Shown here in pieces: positions 28,910-37,919 of a stretch of DNA of 64,000 nucleotides. The stretch covers positions 310,001 through 374,000 of the forward strand of contig NZ_CP027707.1 of the NCBI RefSeq assembly GCF_003850345.1. The letters are read 5' to 3'. The DNA is from Pseudomonas chlororaphis subsp. piscium. GTDB lineage: Bacteria; Pseudomonadota; Gammaproteobacteria; Pseudomonadales; Pseudomonadaceae. The notes beneath the pieces are model-generated. The model was not told the origin of the DNA, ran no database searches, and saw nothing but the letters and a program-made list of their open reading frames with translations. The first letter of the stretch is position 1, and each line of letters starts with the position of its first letter. The translations under genes were made by a program, and so were the position numbers.

Positions 28910-30115
28910 ATGGCCCGCAACAAGGACGTGCCCCAGGTATGGCAGCACTACGACGCTGACGGTGGCGGTTATCGCCGCCTGCGCGATATGACCGCGAGCG
29001 AATTGGCTGAGCGTGATGAGGCGCAGCGGGGTTATGAGCAGATGCTCGCTCGCCAGCAGGCCTATGAAGAGCGGTTGCCGACTACACGGGTGGAATCGCA
29101 ACCAGCGCCCGTTGGTTGCGTGTTCACCAAGTCTTGCAAGCTGCCGAACGCAGTCATCGACTACGTCACCCCGACAGGCTTCATACCAACTGATGCGGTA
29201 GGGAATTACGGCGCGTTGACGCTGCTGGGCGGTCGTGAGTTCGAGGCGGGTGGGCGAGTGCCCCTCAAGCGTATCAGCGGTGCGCTGCCTGCCAATCTCG
29301 GTGCCTTGACCCTGGGTGGGGTCTCCGTGGGTTCTGGCGCCACCGGCAGTGGCCTGGGGCTGATCTCCTCGGGCGTAGCGGCCGGTGCATTGCTGGGGCT
29401 GGTGGCCTTGCTCGCTCCATCGAGCCTGGGTGACGGCGCGCTGTACAGCGAAGAACAACTACGCAATCTCAAGCAAGCTCGCACCCGGCTACGCCTGCGA
29501 GTTGAACAGCAGGCCGATGGCAGCCTCAAGGGCTACGGCTTCAACACCCAGGGGCGCCGCGAGTGGGAAATGATTCCGGTGGCTCAGTTCGAGGCCCGTG
29601 GCGAGCAGCAAGTGGCCGACCTGGGCGATGGCATCACCCTCACCTGGACCCCGGCGGTGGACCCTTCGAGCACCATAGGGATACCACCGCTGGAAGCGGC
29701 TCCACAGACTCCACCGATCTGGATTTTCCCGCCGACTGAGGCGGCGGAGCGGATCATCGTCAGTCCGATTTATCCGCCGGAGTATCGGGATTTTATTCTG
29801 GTGTTTCCGGTGGGGGCGGGTGTTAAGCCACTTTATGTGGTGTTAAGTGTTCCAGGAAAACTGGGCCACTATCCTCCACCCAAGGAACTAGCAGCTTTTC
29901 CTGATACTTATTTGGTCCCTTCTAAAAACTCTGTGAGGGGTGGAGGTGCCAGGCGTAAACGCTGGTTGGATTCTAAAGGGCGGATTTATGAATGGGACTA
30001 CATGCACGGTACGGTGGAACAATACGATAAGCAGGGTAGGCATTTAGGTGAGTTTGATGCCGAGACTGGCCAGCGGCTTGAGGATGCAAAACCTGGACGG
30101 AGAACAGCCAAATGA
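28910..30115 (+). CDS. S-type pyocin-domain protein with colicin E3-type ribonuclease domain
   Basis: A 401-residue toxin. Residues 20-60 are a helical, charged segment. Residues about 65-300 match the pyocin_S scaffold (GCVFTKSCKLPNAVIDYVTP, then ALYSEEQLRNLKQARTRLRL and GYGFNTQGRREWEMIPVAQF) with a Gly/Ala-rich hydrophobic stretch at about 140-175. Residues about 350-401 match the colicin E3/cloacin 16S rRNase: KGRIYEWDYMHGTVEQYDKQ, then GRHLGEFDAETGQRL. The catalytic set is complete: D363, H366, E370 and R398, at the same mutual spacings (3, 7 and 35 residues) as D510/H513/E517/R545 of E3. It lacks the long N-terminal receptor-binding and TonB region of normal pyocins, so delivery is unclear. 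The immunity gene overlaps its stop by 4 bases. Confidence 0.85.
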   Translation: MARNKDVPQVWQHYDADGGGYRRLRDMTASELAERDEAQRGYEQMLARQQAYEERLPTTRVESQPAPVGCVFTKSCKLPNAVIDYVTPTGFIPTDAVGNYGALTLLGGREFEAGGRVPLKRISGALPANLGALTLGGVSVGSGATGSGLGLISSGVAAGALLGLVALLAPSSLGDGALYSEEQLRNLKQARTRLRLRVEQQADGSLKGYGFNTQGRREWEMIPVAQFEARGEQQVADLGDGITLTWTPAVDPSSTIGIPPLEAAPQTPPIWIFPPTEAAERIIVSPIYPPEYRDFILVFPVGAGVKPLYVVLSVPGKLGHYPPPKELAAFPDTYLVPSKNSVRGGGARRKRWLDSKGRIYEWDYMHGTVEQYDKQGRHLGEFDAETGQRLEDAKPGRRTAK

Positions 30116-30342
30116 AACATGAGGTGGTTGCGTTTGATCGAGATACCGAGCGAGTGGCATTCAGCATTGATCTGCCTGGGGAGAACCTGGAGCAGCTCAC
30201 TGCTCTGATGGGATGGCAAGAGCCTGATGATCCTATCTATGAGTACGAGCTATCAGACGAACAAATAGCGGCTTTAGAGAAGCTGATAGGCCGCCACTTT
30301 CACAGTCCGGATTACCTGTTTTTCCTGTCGTGCAGTGTGTAG
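30112..30342 (+). CDS. DUF7683-type immunity protein (predicted)
   Basis: A 76-residue acidic protein starting in the toxin stop codon overlap (ATGA, 30112-30115). The pattern FDRDTERVAFSIDLPGENLE, ALMGW, YEYELSDEQIAALEKL and FHSPDYLFFLSC fits a small family (DUF7683) often seen after S-type pyocin genes in Pseudomonas. Immunity to the E3-type RNase is predicted from position and acidic charge. It does not resemble classical ImmE3/cloacin immunity proteins. Confidence 0.75.
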   Translation: MKHEVVAFDRDTERVAFSIDLPGENLEQLTALMGWQEPDDPIYEYELSDEQIAALEKLIGRHFHSPDYLFFLSCSV

Positions 30343-30387
30343 TGAGATCTGTATTACTTGTCTTGAAACGGCATGGAGCAGAGTGTC

Positions 30388-30645
30388 ATGGGATATCGGT
30401 TTGAAGCTTTCGGTAGCAAATCTTTTTCCATAATGGGCTTTCGCCCTGGCGAGGATAAATTGGCTTTTGAGCTAAGCATGAGTTTATCGAGCACCGATCT
30501 GAGCCCGGTGATGAACTGGACCAATGACAATGAACATATCGGTGCCGATTTTCTGCTCACGGTCAGTCAGATAGTTGAAATAGAACAGTTGTGTTTTGTT
30601 GATTTACCTAGAGGTTTGGACCTTTATCTAGCTTCGTCAGGCTGA
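30388..30645 (+). CDS. Second immunity-like protein, diverged paralogue of the preceding gene
   Basis: An 85-residue acidic protein. It can be aligned with the preceding protein over KLAFELSMSLSSTDLSPVMNW and FLLTVSQIVEIEQLCFVDLP, so it looks like a diverged duplicate. The ATG at 30388 has ggagcagag upstream; an ATG at 30373 in the same frame has none. It may protect against a different toxin variant (orphan immunity), as commonly found after toxin exchange; that is inference. Confidence 0.6.
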   Translation: MGYRFEAFGSKSFSIMGFRPGEDKLAFELSMSLSSTDLSPVMNWTNDNEHIGADFLLTVSQIVEIEQLCFVDLPRGLDLYLASSG

Positions 30646-30964
30646 ACCGATATTGGTGAGGAAGCATCGGAGGATTGCACCAAGAGTGGTGCATTGATTC
30701 GCTTAAATACATCCTCAACTACAGCGCTCCTGCATAGATGGAGCTGATGTCGAGTCAGCGCAATTGAGCGGCACAGACATAAGGTTTTTCCTCTGGAGTG
30801 CTTCATATTCTATTGCCCACCCTCAGGTAGCTTCAGGGATTCCCGCAGCCCCCCACTTTTCCCGATGGATTAGCGAGCAAACCCCAAAAAAACTGTGTAT
30901 GGTGCGCGCCAAATCTGCCGGGTACCCTTGGGTGCCGACTTCATACACTTAAAGGGAATTAGGT
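30646..30964. other. 319-bp spacer, no gene seen
   Basis: No coding frame with convincing features. The far end should hold the promoter of the YfaP-like gene, whose ribosome-binding region is aaagggaattaggt (30950-30964). This spacer marks the right border of the accessory patch. Confidence 0.5.
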
Positions 30965-32140
30965 ATGCGCTTGTTTCGCGTGACTTCGATTTTTTCGTTG
31001 TGGGCATTGGCGTTTTCGGTGACGGCGCAGCAGCTGCCGGTCGAGGTGCTGAGTGCGGTGGTCAAGGACCAGAAGATCGCCGATGCCGAAGTGCTGGTGC
31101 AGCGCAATGGTGCCCAGAGCGTTGTCGGTCGTACCAATGCTCAAGGCCAGGTGACCCTGACCACCGACTTCGCCGATGACCCCAGCAACCTGCTGATCAT
31201 CAAGAAACCCGGCTACTCCAACCTGGTGGTCAAGTGCCCGTGCAGCGGCATGACCTACGCCATCAGCCCGGTGATGCAGAACCTCGACGGTCTGCGCGTG
31301 GTGCTGACTTGGGGCGCTACCCCTAGCGATCTCGATTCGCACATGATCTTCCCGGGCAACAACATCTACTTCCGCAACCAGCAAGGCGAAGATGCCCACC
31401 TGGACGTCGACGATATCGACGGCTACGGCCCGGAAACCATCACCCTGGAAAAGAAACACTACGGCGAAAGCTATGTGTACGCGGTGCATGACTACAGCAA
31501 CCAGACTCGCCCGGAGTCCCGTCAGCTTGCCGCCAGCCAGGCCAAGGTGTTCGTGTACATGGGCCAGTCGCTGGTGCGCACCTACTACGTGCCACAGGAT
31601 CGCAGCGGTAACCTGTGGACCGTGTTCCGCATGACCGGCAATGGCGACTTCCAGGACATCAACACCCTCAGCGGCGTGACCGTCGATGCGCAGGACGTGT
31701 TGAACGAAGTGTCGCCGTTGCTCGATGACAAAGTGGAAGTTGCCGCCGTTGCCGTCAGCAGCAGCGCACAAGCCGATGCGAAAACCCTGAACCGCAAGGG
31801 CGAAGAGGCTTACCACGCCGGTAACCTGCAGCAAGCCATCGACTTCTACCGTCAGGCCATCGAGCTGAACAACGGCTACGGTCAGGCCTACAGCAACCTT
31901 GGCCTGGCCTATCAGAAAGCCGGCAACACCGCCGAATCGATCTGGGCCAACCGCAAGGCCATTGCCCTCGCCAGCGGCAGTTCGGCGGCCACCGTGCGCG
32001 CCAGTTCCTACTACAACATCGCGCGTATCTACGAAGCGGCCGGCCAGTTCGCCGATGCCCTGCGTCACTATCAGTTGGCCAAGCAGCAGAAGGCCAACCC
32101 GGTGTATGACAAAGCCATCGAGCGTGTGCAAAACCGCTGA
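30965..32140 (+). CDS. Secreted YfaP-like (DUF2135) protein with TPR repeats
   Basis: A 391-residue protein with a signal peptide (residues 1-22, LFRVTSIFSLWALAFSVTAQ). The N-terminal half holds a carboxypeptidase-regulatory-like beta domain and the DUF2135/YfaP core: VLTWGATPSDLDSHMIFPGN, GPETITLEKKHYG, and YVYAVHDYSN. Residues about 265-385 are two to three tetratricopeptide repeats (AEEAYHAGNLQQAI-type helices; NGYGQAYSNLGLAYQKAGNT), which should bind a partner protein. Periplasmic or outer-membrane associated, function unknown. It precedes a polysaccharide deacetylase-like gene with a hairpin between. Confidence 0.78.
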   Translation: MRLFRVTSIFSLWALAFSVTAQQLPVEVLSAVVKDQKIADAEVLVQRNGAQSVVGRTNAQGQVTLTTDFADDPSNLLIIKKPGYSNLVVKCPCSGMTYAISPVMQNLDGLRVVLTWGATPSDLDSHMIFPGNNIYFRNQQGEDAHLDVDDIDGYGPETITLEKKHYGESYVYAVHDYSNQTRPESRQLAASQAKVFVYMGQSLVRTYYVPQDRSGNLWTVFRMTGNGDFQDINTLSGVTVDAQDVLNEVSPLLDDKVEVAAVAVSSSAQADAKTLNRKGEEAYHAGNLQQAIDFYRQAIELNNGYGQAYSNLGLAYQKAGNTAESIWANRKAIALASGSSAATVRASSYYNIARIYEAAGQFADALRHYQLAKQQKANPVYDKAIERVQNR

Positions 32141-32164
32141 TTCACGGGTGTTGATCTGACCCCC

Positions 32165-32191
32165 ATAACGCGCCGTCCCACGGCGCGTTAT
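32165..32191 (+). terminator. 12-bp hairpin between YfaP-like and deacetylase genes
   Basis: Perfect arms ataacgcgccgt / acggcgcgttat around ccc. The U tract is poor (gcattta), so it might be a leaky terminator or mRNA-protection stem, leaving the downstream gene partly cotranscribed. Confidence 0.6.
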
Positions 32192-32209
32192 GCATTTATG
32201 GAGGTTGTT

Positions 32210-33334
32210 ATGCGGGTTCTGGTTGTTGCGTTGATGTTGTCCCTGTGGACGGCCGTTGCCCAGGCTGCCGGCCCGATGGTGTTCGCCACCATCGATCGCA
32301 GTAGCTGGCCGGGTTCATTGGCCACGCAAGCGGGCTTCGATACCGCCTCGCGCGCGGAAATCCTGATGTTCGGCAAGGCCCTGCTGGCCAGCGAGGCGCT
32401 GGACGATGCCAGCCTCAAGCAGCGCCTGGGCGTCAAGGCGCTGGACCATCATTCGGTCGAGCAAGTGCGCGAGCGTTTCTGGATACGCCTACTCAGCAGT
32501 TACCACAGCGCCAGCCAGGACTGTGAAGGCGCCGCCTTCTGCCCGCTGGTGCGTAACCTGGATGACTTGCGGCAACTGGCCCAGGGTTTCACCGGAACGG
32601 TCAGCCCGGCCTATGACGCCTGGGCCCAGGTGAGCCGCCAGTTTCATGAGCAGTACCTGAACGAACAGCTGCGCCTGGCGGCGTTGTTCCCGAAGATCAG
32701 CAGTGAGATCGAACGTTTCGACAGCGCCGAGCTGATGGGCGACGAGCTGGCGGACCGGCAGTTTCTGCTGACCTTCGACGACGGCCCGACGGCCGCGGGC
32801 GGCCATACCGATACGCTGGCCAATGTGCTGCGGGCCAACGATCTGCATGGCCTGTTCTTCGTGCTGGGCGAGCCGTTCCAGGCGCGTCTGCGCAAGTCGT
32901 CGCCGGCGCAAATGCGCGAGTTGTACAGCGGCCAGTGCGTTGCCCTGCATGGCTGGGAACATAAATCCCACAGCGCCTGGAGCGAATGGCAGCAGTCCAT
33001 CACCCGTTCCGCGACCCTGGTGCGCGGCACGTTGCCGGATGACTACCAGCCGCTGTTCCGCCCGCCTTATGGCCAGCGCCAGAGTGACAGTGCGGCGTTC
33101 TTCAAGGCCCAGGGTATCAAGGTGATGCTCTGGGGCATCGACTCCCAGGACTGGAGCAAGAGCATCAGCGCCAGCGCGGCGAGCCAGCGGGTGCAAACCC
33201 TAATGTTGCTGTGGCGCCGGGGGATCATTTTGTTTCACGACATTCACAACAAGGCGCCTGCCGCAGTGCCGACGCTGATCGCCGCCAATAAGAGCAATGG
33301 CGTGAAGTGGGTGGATTGCCGCGCAACGCGGTAA
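32210..33334 (+). CDS. Polysaccharide deacetylase (NodB-fold), exported
   Basis: A 374-residue protein with a signal peptide (MRVLVVALMLSLWTAVAQA). The C-terminal NodB domain shows the five motifs: LLTFDDGPT (catalytic Asp and metal Asp), HGWEHKSH (metal His pair), LFRPPYGQR, IDSQDW and ILFHDIH. About 150 residues between the signal and the domain have no known family. It removes acetyl groups from a cell-wall or exopolysaccharide substrate in the periplasm; the substrate is not determined. The ATG at 32210 follows ggaggttgtt. Confidence 0.84.
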   Translation: MRVLVVALMLSLWTAVAQAAGPMVFATIDRSSWPGSLATQAGFDTASRAEILMFGKALLASEALDDASLKQRLGVKALDHHSVEQVRERFWIRLLSSYHSASQDCEGAAFCPLVRNLDDLRQLAQGFTGTVSPAYDAWAQVSRQFHEQYLNEQLRLAALFPKISSEIERFDSAELMGDELADRQFLLTFDDGPTAAGGHTDTLANVLRANDLHGLFFVLGEPFQARLRKSSPAQMRELYSGQCVALHGWEHKSHSAWSEWQQSITRSATLVRGTLPDDYQPLFRPPYGQRQSDSAAFFKAQGIKVMLWGIDSQDWSKSISASAASQRVQTLMLLWRRGIILFHDIHNKAPAAVPTLIAANKSNGVKWVDCRATR

Positions 33335-33347
33335 TAACACGATTTTT

Positions 33348-33381
33348 ATCGCGAACCATCGGGTGCCTGGTGGTTCGTGAT
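33348..33381 (+). terminator. Possible stem-loop after the deacetylase gene
   Basis: atcgcgaacca pairs with tggttcgtgat with one mismatch. No clear U run; weak evidence. Confidence 0.35.
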
Positions 33382-33522
33382 ACACCCTGAAAAACTCTGC
33401 ATAACCCCAGCCGGACAGCATTCTCCGCCTCCCTGTATCATCCCGTAGCCTTTCTTCCCCGACCTTTTCCCGACCCTGTGCCAGTCTGCAAGGCACGTCA
33501 GCGGTCAAAGGAGTGACAGCTT

Positions 33523-35457
33523 ATGCACGACACCCTCGAACAGGTCTTCGGTTATCCACAGTTTCGTCCCGGCCAGGAGGCGGCGGTCAGCGCGGTATTG
33601 GCCGGGCGCTCGGCGGCGGCGATCTTTCCCACGGGCTCCGGCAAGTCCCTGTGCTACCAGCTGCCGGCCTTGCTGCTGCCACACCTGACCCTGGTGGTCT
33701 CACCGTTGCTGGCGCTGATGCAGGACCAACTGGCGTTTCTGCAGCGGCACGGCATCGCCGCGGCGAGCATCGATTCGGCGCAGAGCCGCGACGACGCCAA
33801 CGAGGTCATGGCGCGGGCGCGCTCCGGTGAACTGAAGATCCTGATGATCTCGGTGGAGCGTCTGAAGAACGAGCGCTTTCGCAACTTCCTGCAGCAGGTG
33901 CGGATTTCCCTGCTGGTGGTGGACGAGGCGCACTGCATCTCCGAATGGGGCCATAACTTTCGCCCCGACTACCTCAAGCTGCCGGACTACCAGCGCCAGT
34001 TCAACATTCCCCAGGCCCTGCTGCTGACCGCTACCGCCACGCCCAAGGTGATCGCCGACATGCAGGCGAAATTCGCTATAGCCGAACAGGATGTAGTGAC
34101 CACCGGTTTCTACCGGCCCAACCTCAACCTGCTGGTGGAACCGGTGCGTGGCCAGGACAAGCGCCGGCGCCTGGTGCAGTGGATGAGCGAGCGTCCCGGG
34201 CAGCCGAGCATCGTCTATGTCACCTTGCAGAAAACCGCCGAGCATATCGCCGAGCATCTGAGTCGCAACGGCATCCAGGCCCAGGCCTATCACGCCGGGC
34301 TGCCCCATGAGCAGCGCGAGGCCATCCAGCGTCAGTTCATGGCAGGCCAGTCCAATTGCATTGTCGCCACCATCGCTTTCGGCATGGGTATCGACAAGAG
34401 CGACATCCGCAATGTGGTGCATTTCGACCTGCCCAAATCCATCGAAAACTACAGCCAGGAAATCGGCCGCGCCGGGCGTGATGGTCAACCTTCCGACTGC
34501 CTGGTGCTGGCCAACCGCGACAGCCTCAACGTGCTGGAAAACTTCGTCTACGGCGACACGCCGGAGCTGGAAGGCATTCGTTGTGTGCTGGACGAGCTGC
34601 AGGGCGCGGCGCCCGACGGGCAGTGGGAGTTCCTGCTGGGGCCGCTGGCGGACCAGAGCAACATTCGTCAGCTGCCGCTCAAGACCTTGCTGGTGCAGCT
34701 GGAACTGCGTGGCCTGATCGCGCCGCGTTACGCCTACTTCGCCGAATACCGCTTCAAATTCCTCGAGGAGCCGGAAGTGCTGCTGGCACGTTTCGAAGGT
34801 GAGCGCCGAGAGTTCGTGGCGGCGATCATCGAGACCTCCAGCCGTGCCCGAACCTGGGCCACGGTGAATTTCGACGCGCTTTATCAGCAGCATCAGGCCG
34901 AGCGTAACCGAGTGGTGAAGGCCCTGGACTACTTCCAGGAAAAGGGTTGGGTCGAGCTGGAAAGCAAGCAGATGACCGAGGTCTACAACCTGCTGGAGAC
35001 GGGCTTCGATGCCGCGACCCTGAGCCAGCAATTGCACGCCTATTTCAAGCAGCACGAAAGCAGCGAGATCGCGCGGATCCACGCGATGCTCGAACTGTTC
35101 GCCACCGAGCAGTGCCTGGGGCATCGCCTGGCGCAGTATTTCGGCGATGACCAGGCGCCGCAGCGGTGCGGGCATTGTTCGGTGTGCCACGGCCAGGTGG
35201 CCCGCCTGCCGGAGCCGCCAGCCTTGCCCGCGCTTGTGGATAAAAACTTCGACGCGCTGTGCGGTGAATTTATCCACAGGCACCAACAACACAGCGGTGC
35301 GACTCCGGGAGCGGAACGGCTGACGCGTTTCCTGTGCGGGATCAGCGTGCCGCTGTTCACCAAGCTCAAGGCGCGGTCGATCCAGGGTTTTGCAGTGCTC
35401 GAGGATTACCCCTACGCCGAAGTGCGCGATTGGGCCGAACATCACCTCAAAGCCTGA
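33523..35457 (+). CDS. recQ: RecQ-family ATP-dependent DNA helicase
   Basis: A 644-residue superfamily-2 helicase. In order: Q-like motif FGYPQFRPGQEAAV, Walker A FPTGSGKSLCYQLPAL (about 31-46), DEAH box VVDEAHCISEWGHNFRPDYL, ATATPKV, AYHAGLPHEQRE, and QEIGRAGRDGQ motif VI. The C-terminal zinc-binding/winged-helix part carries cysteines at RCGHCSVC. An HRDC domain is not evident. Unwinds 3'-tailed DNA during recombination repair. ATG behind aaaggagtgacagctt. The chromosome may have another RecQ, so the symbol is tentative. Confidence 0.87.
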   Translation: MHDTLEQVFGYPQFRPGQEAAVSAVLAGRSAAAIFPTGSGKSLCYQLPALLLPHLTLVVSPLLALMQDQLAFLQRHGIAAASIDSAQSRDDANEVMARARSGELKILMISVERLKNERFRNFLQQVRISLLVVDEAHCISEWGHNFRPDYLKLPDYQRQFNIPQALLLTATATPKVIADMQAKFAIAEQDVVTTGFYRPNLNLLVEPVRGQDKRRRLVQWMSERPGQPSIVYVTLQKTAEHIAEHLSRNGIQAQAYHAGLPHEQREAIQRQFMAGQSNCIVATIAFGMGIDKSDIRNVVHFDLPKSIENYSQEIGRAGRDGQPSDCLVLANRDSLNVLENFVYGDTPELEGIRCVLDELQGAAPDGQWEFLLGPLADQSNIRQLPLKTLLVQLELRGLIAPRYAYFAEYRFKFLEEPEVLLARFEGERREFVAAIIETSSRARTWATVNFDALYQQHQAERNRVVKALDYFQEKGWVELESKQMTEVYNLLETGFDAATLSQQLHAYFKQHESSEIARIHAMLELFATEQCLGHRLAQYFGDDQAPQRCGHCSVCHGQVARLPEPPALPALVDKNFDALCGEFIHRHQQHSGATPGAERLTRFLCGISVPLFTKLKARSIQGFAVLEDYPYAEVRDWAEHHLKA

Positions 35458-35573
35458 TACGTGCTTGCCCGATCCATCCGCTGAATGCCGCTCATCACAG
35501 GAATAAATTTCAAAAATACCCTGGGCCTGATTATGGTGGTTTGCGTCTTCGAGCCACCTACAAGGGAGCCACT

Positions 35574-36806
35574 ATGAGCCAGATCGAGATTCAGCGCGCC
35601 GCGGTGATCGGTGCCGGGACCATGGGCCGCGGGATTGTGATGTGCCTGGCCAATGCCGGGGTCGCGGTGCAGTGGGTGGACAACAATCCGCAGATGCTCG
35701 AACAGGCGCTGACAGCGGTGACCGAGACTTATGCACACAACGTGCGTCAGGGTCGGATCGATCAGGTGGAGGCCGACGCGCGCCGGGCCCGGGTAAGCGC
35801 AGCAGCGGATTATCCGGCGATTCGCGATGTGGACCTGGTGATCGAGGCGGTCTACGAAAACCTCGAGCTGAAGCAGAAAATCTTCCGCGAACTCGATGGC
35901 CTGCTCCAACCTCGGGCGATCCTGGCAAGTAACACCTCGGCGCTGGATATCGACGCCATCGCCGCAGTCACCCGGCGTCCGCGGCAGGTGCTGGGCCTGC
36001 ATTTCTTCAGCCCGGCCCACATCATGAAGCTGCTGGAAATCGTGCGGGGCGCTGCGACTGCGCCGCAGGTGCTCGAGGCCTCGCTGGCGCTGGGCGAACG
36101 AATGGGCAAGGTCAGTGTGGTGTCCGGTAACTGCCCTGGCTTCATCGGCAACCGCATGTTGCGTACCTATGTGCTGGAGGCGCGCAAGATGCTGCTGGAA
36201 GGGGCTTTCCCTTATCAGGTGGATGCCGCATTGCAGGGCTTCGGTTTTGCCATGGGCCCGTTCCGCATGTACGACGTGGTCGGCATCGATTTGGAGTGGC
36301 GCGCCCGACAGCTGGCCGGCAAGGGCCAGGAGGCGCACGAAGTGCAGGTGGATAATCGCCTGTGCGAGGCGGGTCGGTTCGGCCAGAAGAGTGGCAAGGG
36401 TTATTACCATTACGAGCCCGGCAGTCGCCAGGCCGAGCATGATGTGCAGGTCGATGCCCTGGTTCAGGAGGTCAGCGAAGGCCTGGGCTACCGTCGTCGC
36501 GACATTGGTCCCGAGGAAATCCTCGAACGCTGCCTGCTGGCGCTGGTCAACGAAGGCGCGAAGATACTAGAGGAAGGCATCGCCGGTTCTGCACAGGATA
36601 TCGACCTGGTGTACCTCAACGGTTATGGCTTCCCGGCAGACAAGGGCGGGCCGATGAGCTGGGCGGACCGGCAGGGGCTGGTGTCCATTCAGCAAGGGTT
36701 GCTGCGGCTGCAAGCCGAGTCGGGCGCGCACTGGAAGCCGGCGCGGTTGATTGACGAGCTGGTGCAGGCTGGCAAAGGGTTTGCCGATCACCGGGCCATC
36801 GGTTGA
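35574..36806 (+). CDS. 3-hydroxyacyl-CoA dehydrogenase
   Basis: A 410-residue NAD-dependent enzyme of beta-oxidation. The Rossmann motif is AAVIGAGTMGRGIVMCLANAG at the N-terminus. IEAVYENLELKQKIF, ILASNTSALDID and LGLHFFSPAHIMKLLEIV, containing the catalytic His, follow. The C-terminal duplicated dimerisation domain shows GNCPGFIGNRM and FAMGPFRMYDVVGID. No enoyl-CoA hydratase domain is fused. The ATG at 35574 follows caagggagccact; an upstream extension has no family similarity. A thioesterase gene follows at 36874. Confidence 0.88.
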   Translation: MSQIEIQRAAVIGAGTMGRGIVMCLANAGVAVQWVDNNPQMLEQALTAVTETYAHNVRQGRIDQVEADARRARVSAAADYPAIRDVDLVIEAVYENLELKQKIFRELDGLLQPRAILASNTSALDIDAIAAVTRRPRQVLGLHFFSPAHIMKLLEIVRGAATAPQVLEASLALGERMGKVSVVSGNCPGFIGNRMLRTYVLEARKMLLEGAFPYQVDAALQGFGFAMGPFRMYDVVGIDLEWRARQLAGKGQEAHEVQVDNRLCEAGRFGQKSGKGYYHYEPGSRQAEHDVQVDALVQEVSEGLGYRRRDIGPEEILERCLLALVNEGAKILEEGIAGSAQDIDLVYLNGYGFPADKGGPMSWADRQGLVSIQQGLLRLQAESGAHWKPARLIDELVQAGKGFADHRAIG

Positions 36807-36873
36807 AATAGGCATCGCCTGATCGACCACACCATGGTCGCCTTCCAGACACCTTGCCTCCGAGATCTAGCCA

Positions 36874-37305
36874 ATGACCGACCGCATGCCGCAACGCACC
36901 GACTACCGCCACTTCCAGCCCATCATCACGCGCTGGCACGACAACGATGTGTACGGTCATGTGAATAACGTCACCTACTACAGCTTCTTCGACACGGCGG
37001 TGAACACCTACCTGATCAAAGAGGGTGGCCTGGATATCCATGACGGCGAGGTGGTGGGTTTCGTGGTGAGTTCGGCCTGCGATTACTTTGCCTCGATCGC
37101 TTTTCCCGAGCGCATCGAGATCGGCCTGCGCGTCGGCAAGCTGGGCAACAGTTCGGTGCAGTACGAGCTGGCGGTGTTCAAGGCGGGAGAAACCGATGCC
37201 TGCGCGGCGGGGCGCTTCGTGCATGTGTTCGTCGATCGGGCATCGAACCAGCCGGTAGGGATTCCTGACAGTCTGCGTGCGGCGCTGGAACGCTTGCTGA
37301 TGTGA
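36874..37305 (+). CDS. Acyl-CoA thioesterase, 4-hydroxybenzoyl-CoA thioesterase (YbgC/FadM) type
   Basis: A 143-residue hotdog-fold enzyme. [20 protein letters not shown] carries the catalytic Asp/His segment of this subfamily. Hydrolyses acyl-CoA; the substrate is unknown. Same strand as the hydroxyacyl-CoA dehydrogenase with a 67-bp gap, suggesting a fatty-acyl or aromatic acyl-CoA role for both. Confidence 0.85.
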   Translation: MTDRMPQRTDYRHFQPIITRWHDNDVYGHVNNVTYYSFFDTAVNTYLIKEGGLDIHDGEVVGFVVSSACDYFASIAFPERIEIGLRVGKLGNSSVQYELAVFKAGETDACAAGRFVHVFVDRASNQPVGIPDSLRAALERLLM

Positions 37306-37312
37306 AGCACAA

Positions 37313-37403
37313 AAAAGACCGCAGCCTTCAGGCGGCTCCTTGGAGTTCATCCCGGGGGTGATGAACCCTGCCTGGCAGGAGCTGCCGTCAGGCTGCGGTC
37401 TTT
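37313..37403. terminator. Large bidirectional stem-loop
   Basis: The outer arms aaagaccgcagcct (37315-37327) and aggctgcggtcttt (37390-37403) pair. An inner stem gttcatcc/gatgaac (around 37346-37365) gives a cross-shaped fold. It lies between convergent genes, so it probably ends both transcripts. Confidence 0.8.
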
Positions 37404-37433
37404 CGTGTCAGTAGGCTGCGACCGTTTCAGGTC

Positions 37434-37919
37434 TTAGTCGCGCCAGTGACGTTTGTGCTTGCGATGCCCGTAGGCATGGCCACGACCCGGGTGGCCGTCG
37501 CGGTAGTAGCGGCGGTCGTCGTCGTAGTCGCGATCGCGGTAACGGCGATCGTCACGATCGCTGGAGTTGCCCATGTGGTTACCCAGTGCGCCGCCGACGC
37601 CACCGCCCGCTGCTGCGCCGATCAGGCTGCCAGTGGTGCCCCCCACGCTGCGACCGACCACGTTACCGCCGGCTGCGCCCAGCGCACCACCGATAGCGGC
37701 TTCGCCACGGCTGCGTCTGTCGGCACCCACGGCACTGCCGCCCGCGCCGCCCAGTGCGGCACCGATGGTGGAACCGGTGTTACCACCAATCGATTGGCCG
37801 ACGACCGAGCCTAGAACCCCGCCCAATGCGCCGCCCACACCTGCTTCAGTGGTGCCGCCGGCAGAGGCGATGCCGCTGACCAGGCCAAGGGACAACAAGA
37901 GAATCGAGGAGAACTTCAT
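37434..37919 (-). CDS. Glycine-zipper (YMGG-like) outer-membrane-associated protein
   Basis: A 161-residue protein with a signal peptide (MKFSSILLLSLGLVSGIASA), then about 90 residues of glycine-zipper sequence (GGALGGVLGSVVGQSIGG and similar repeats) that likely inserts into or packs on a membrane. A charged, Asp/Arg/His-rich C-terminus (residues 117-161; RDRDYDDDRRYYRD, HRKHKRHWRD) follows. No lipobox cysteine is seen. Function unknown; such proteins are common in Pseudomonas envelopes. Confidence 0.78.
   Translation of the reverse strand: MKFSSILLLSLGLVSGIASAGGTTEAGVGGALGGVLGSVVGQSIGGNTGSTIGAALGGAGGSAVGADRRSRGEAAIGGALGAAGGNVVGRSVGGTTGSLIGAAAGGGVGGALGNHMGNSSDRDDRRYRDRDYDDDRRYYRDGHPGRGHAYGHRKHKRHWRD

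Noticed and set aside
28364..29458. The full-length minus-strand frame covering the DUF1493 gene and the start of the toxin gene
   Set aside because: Only the last 117 codons show family sequence; the remainder is the complement of the toxin gene.
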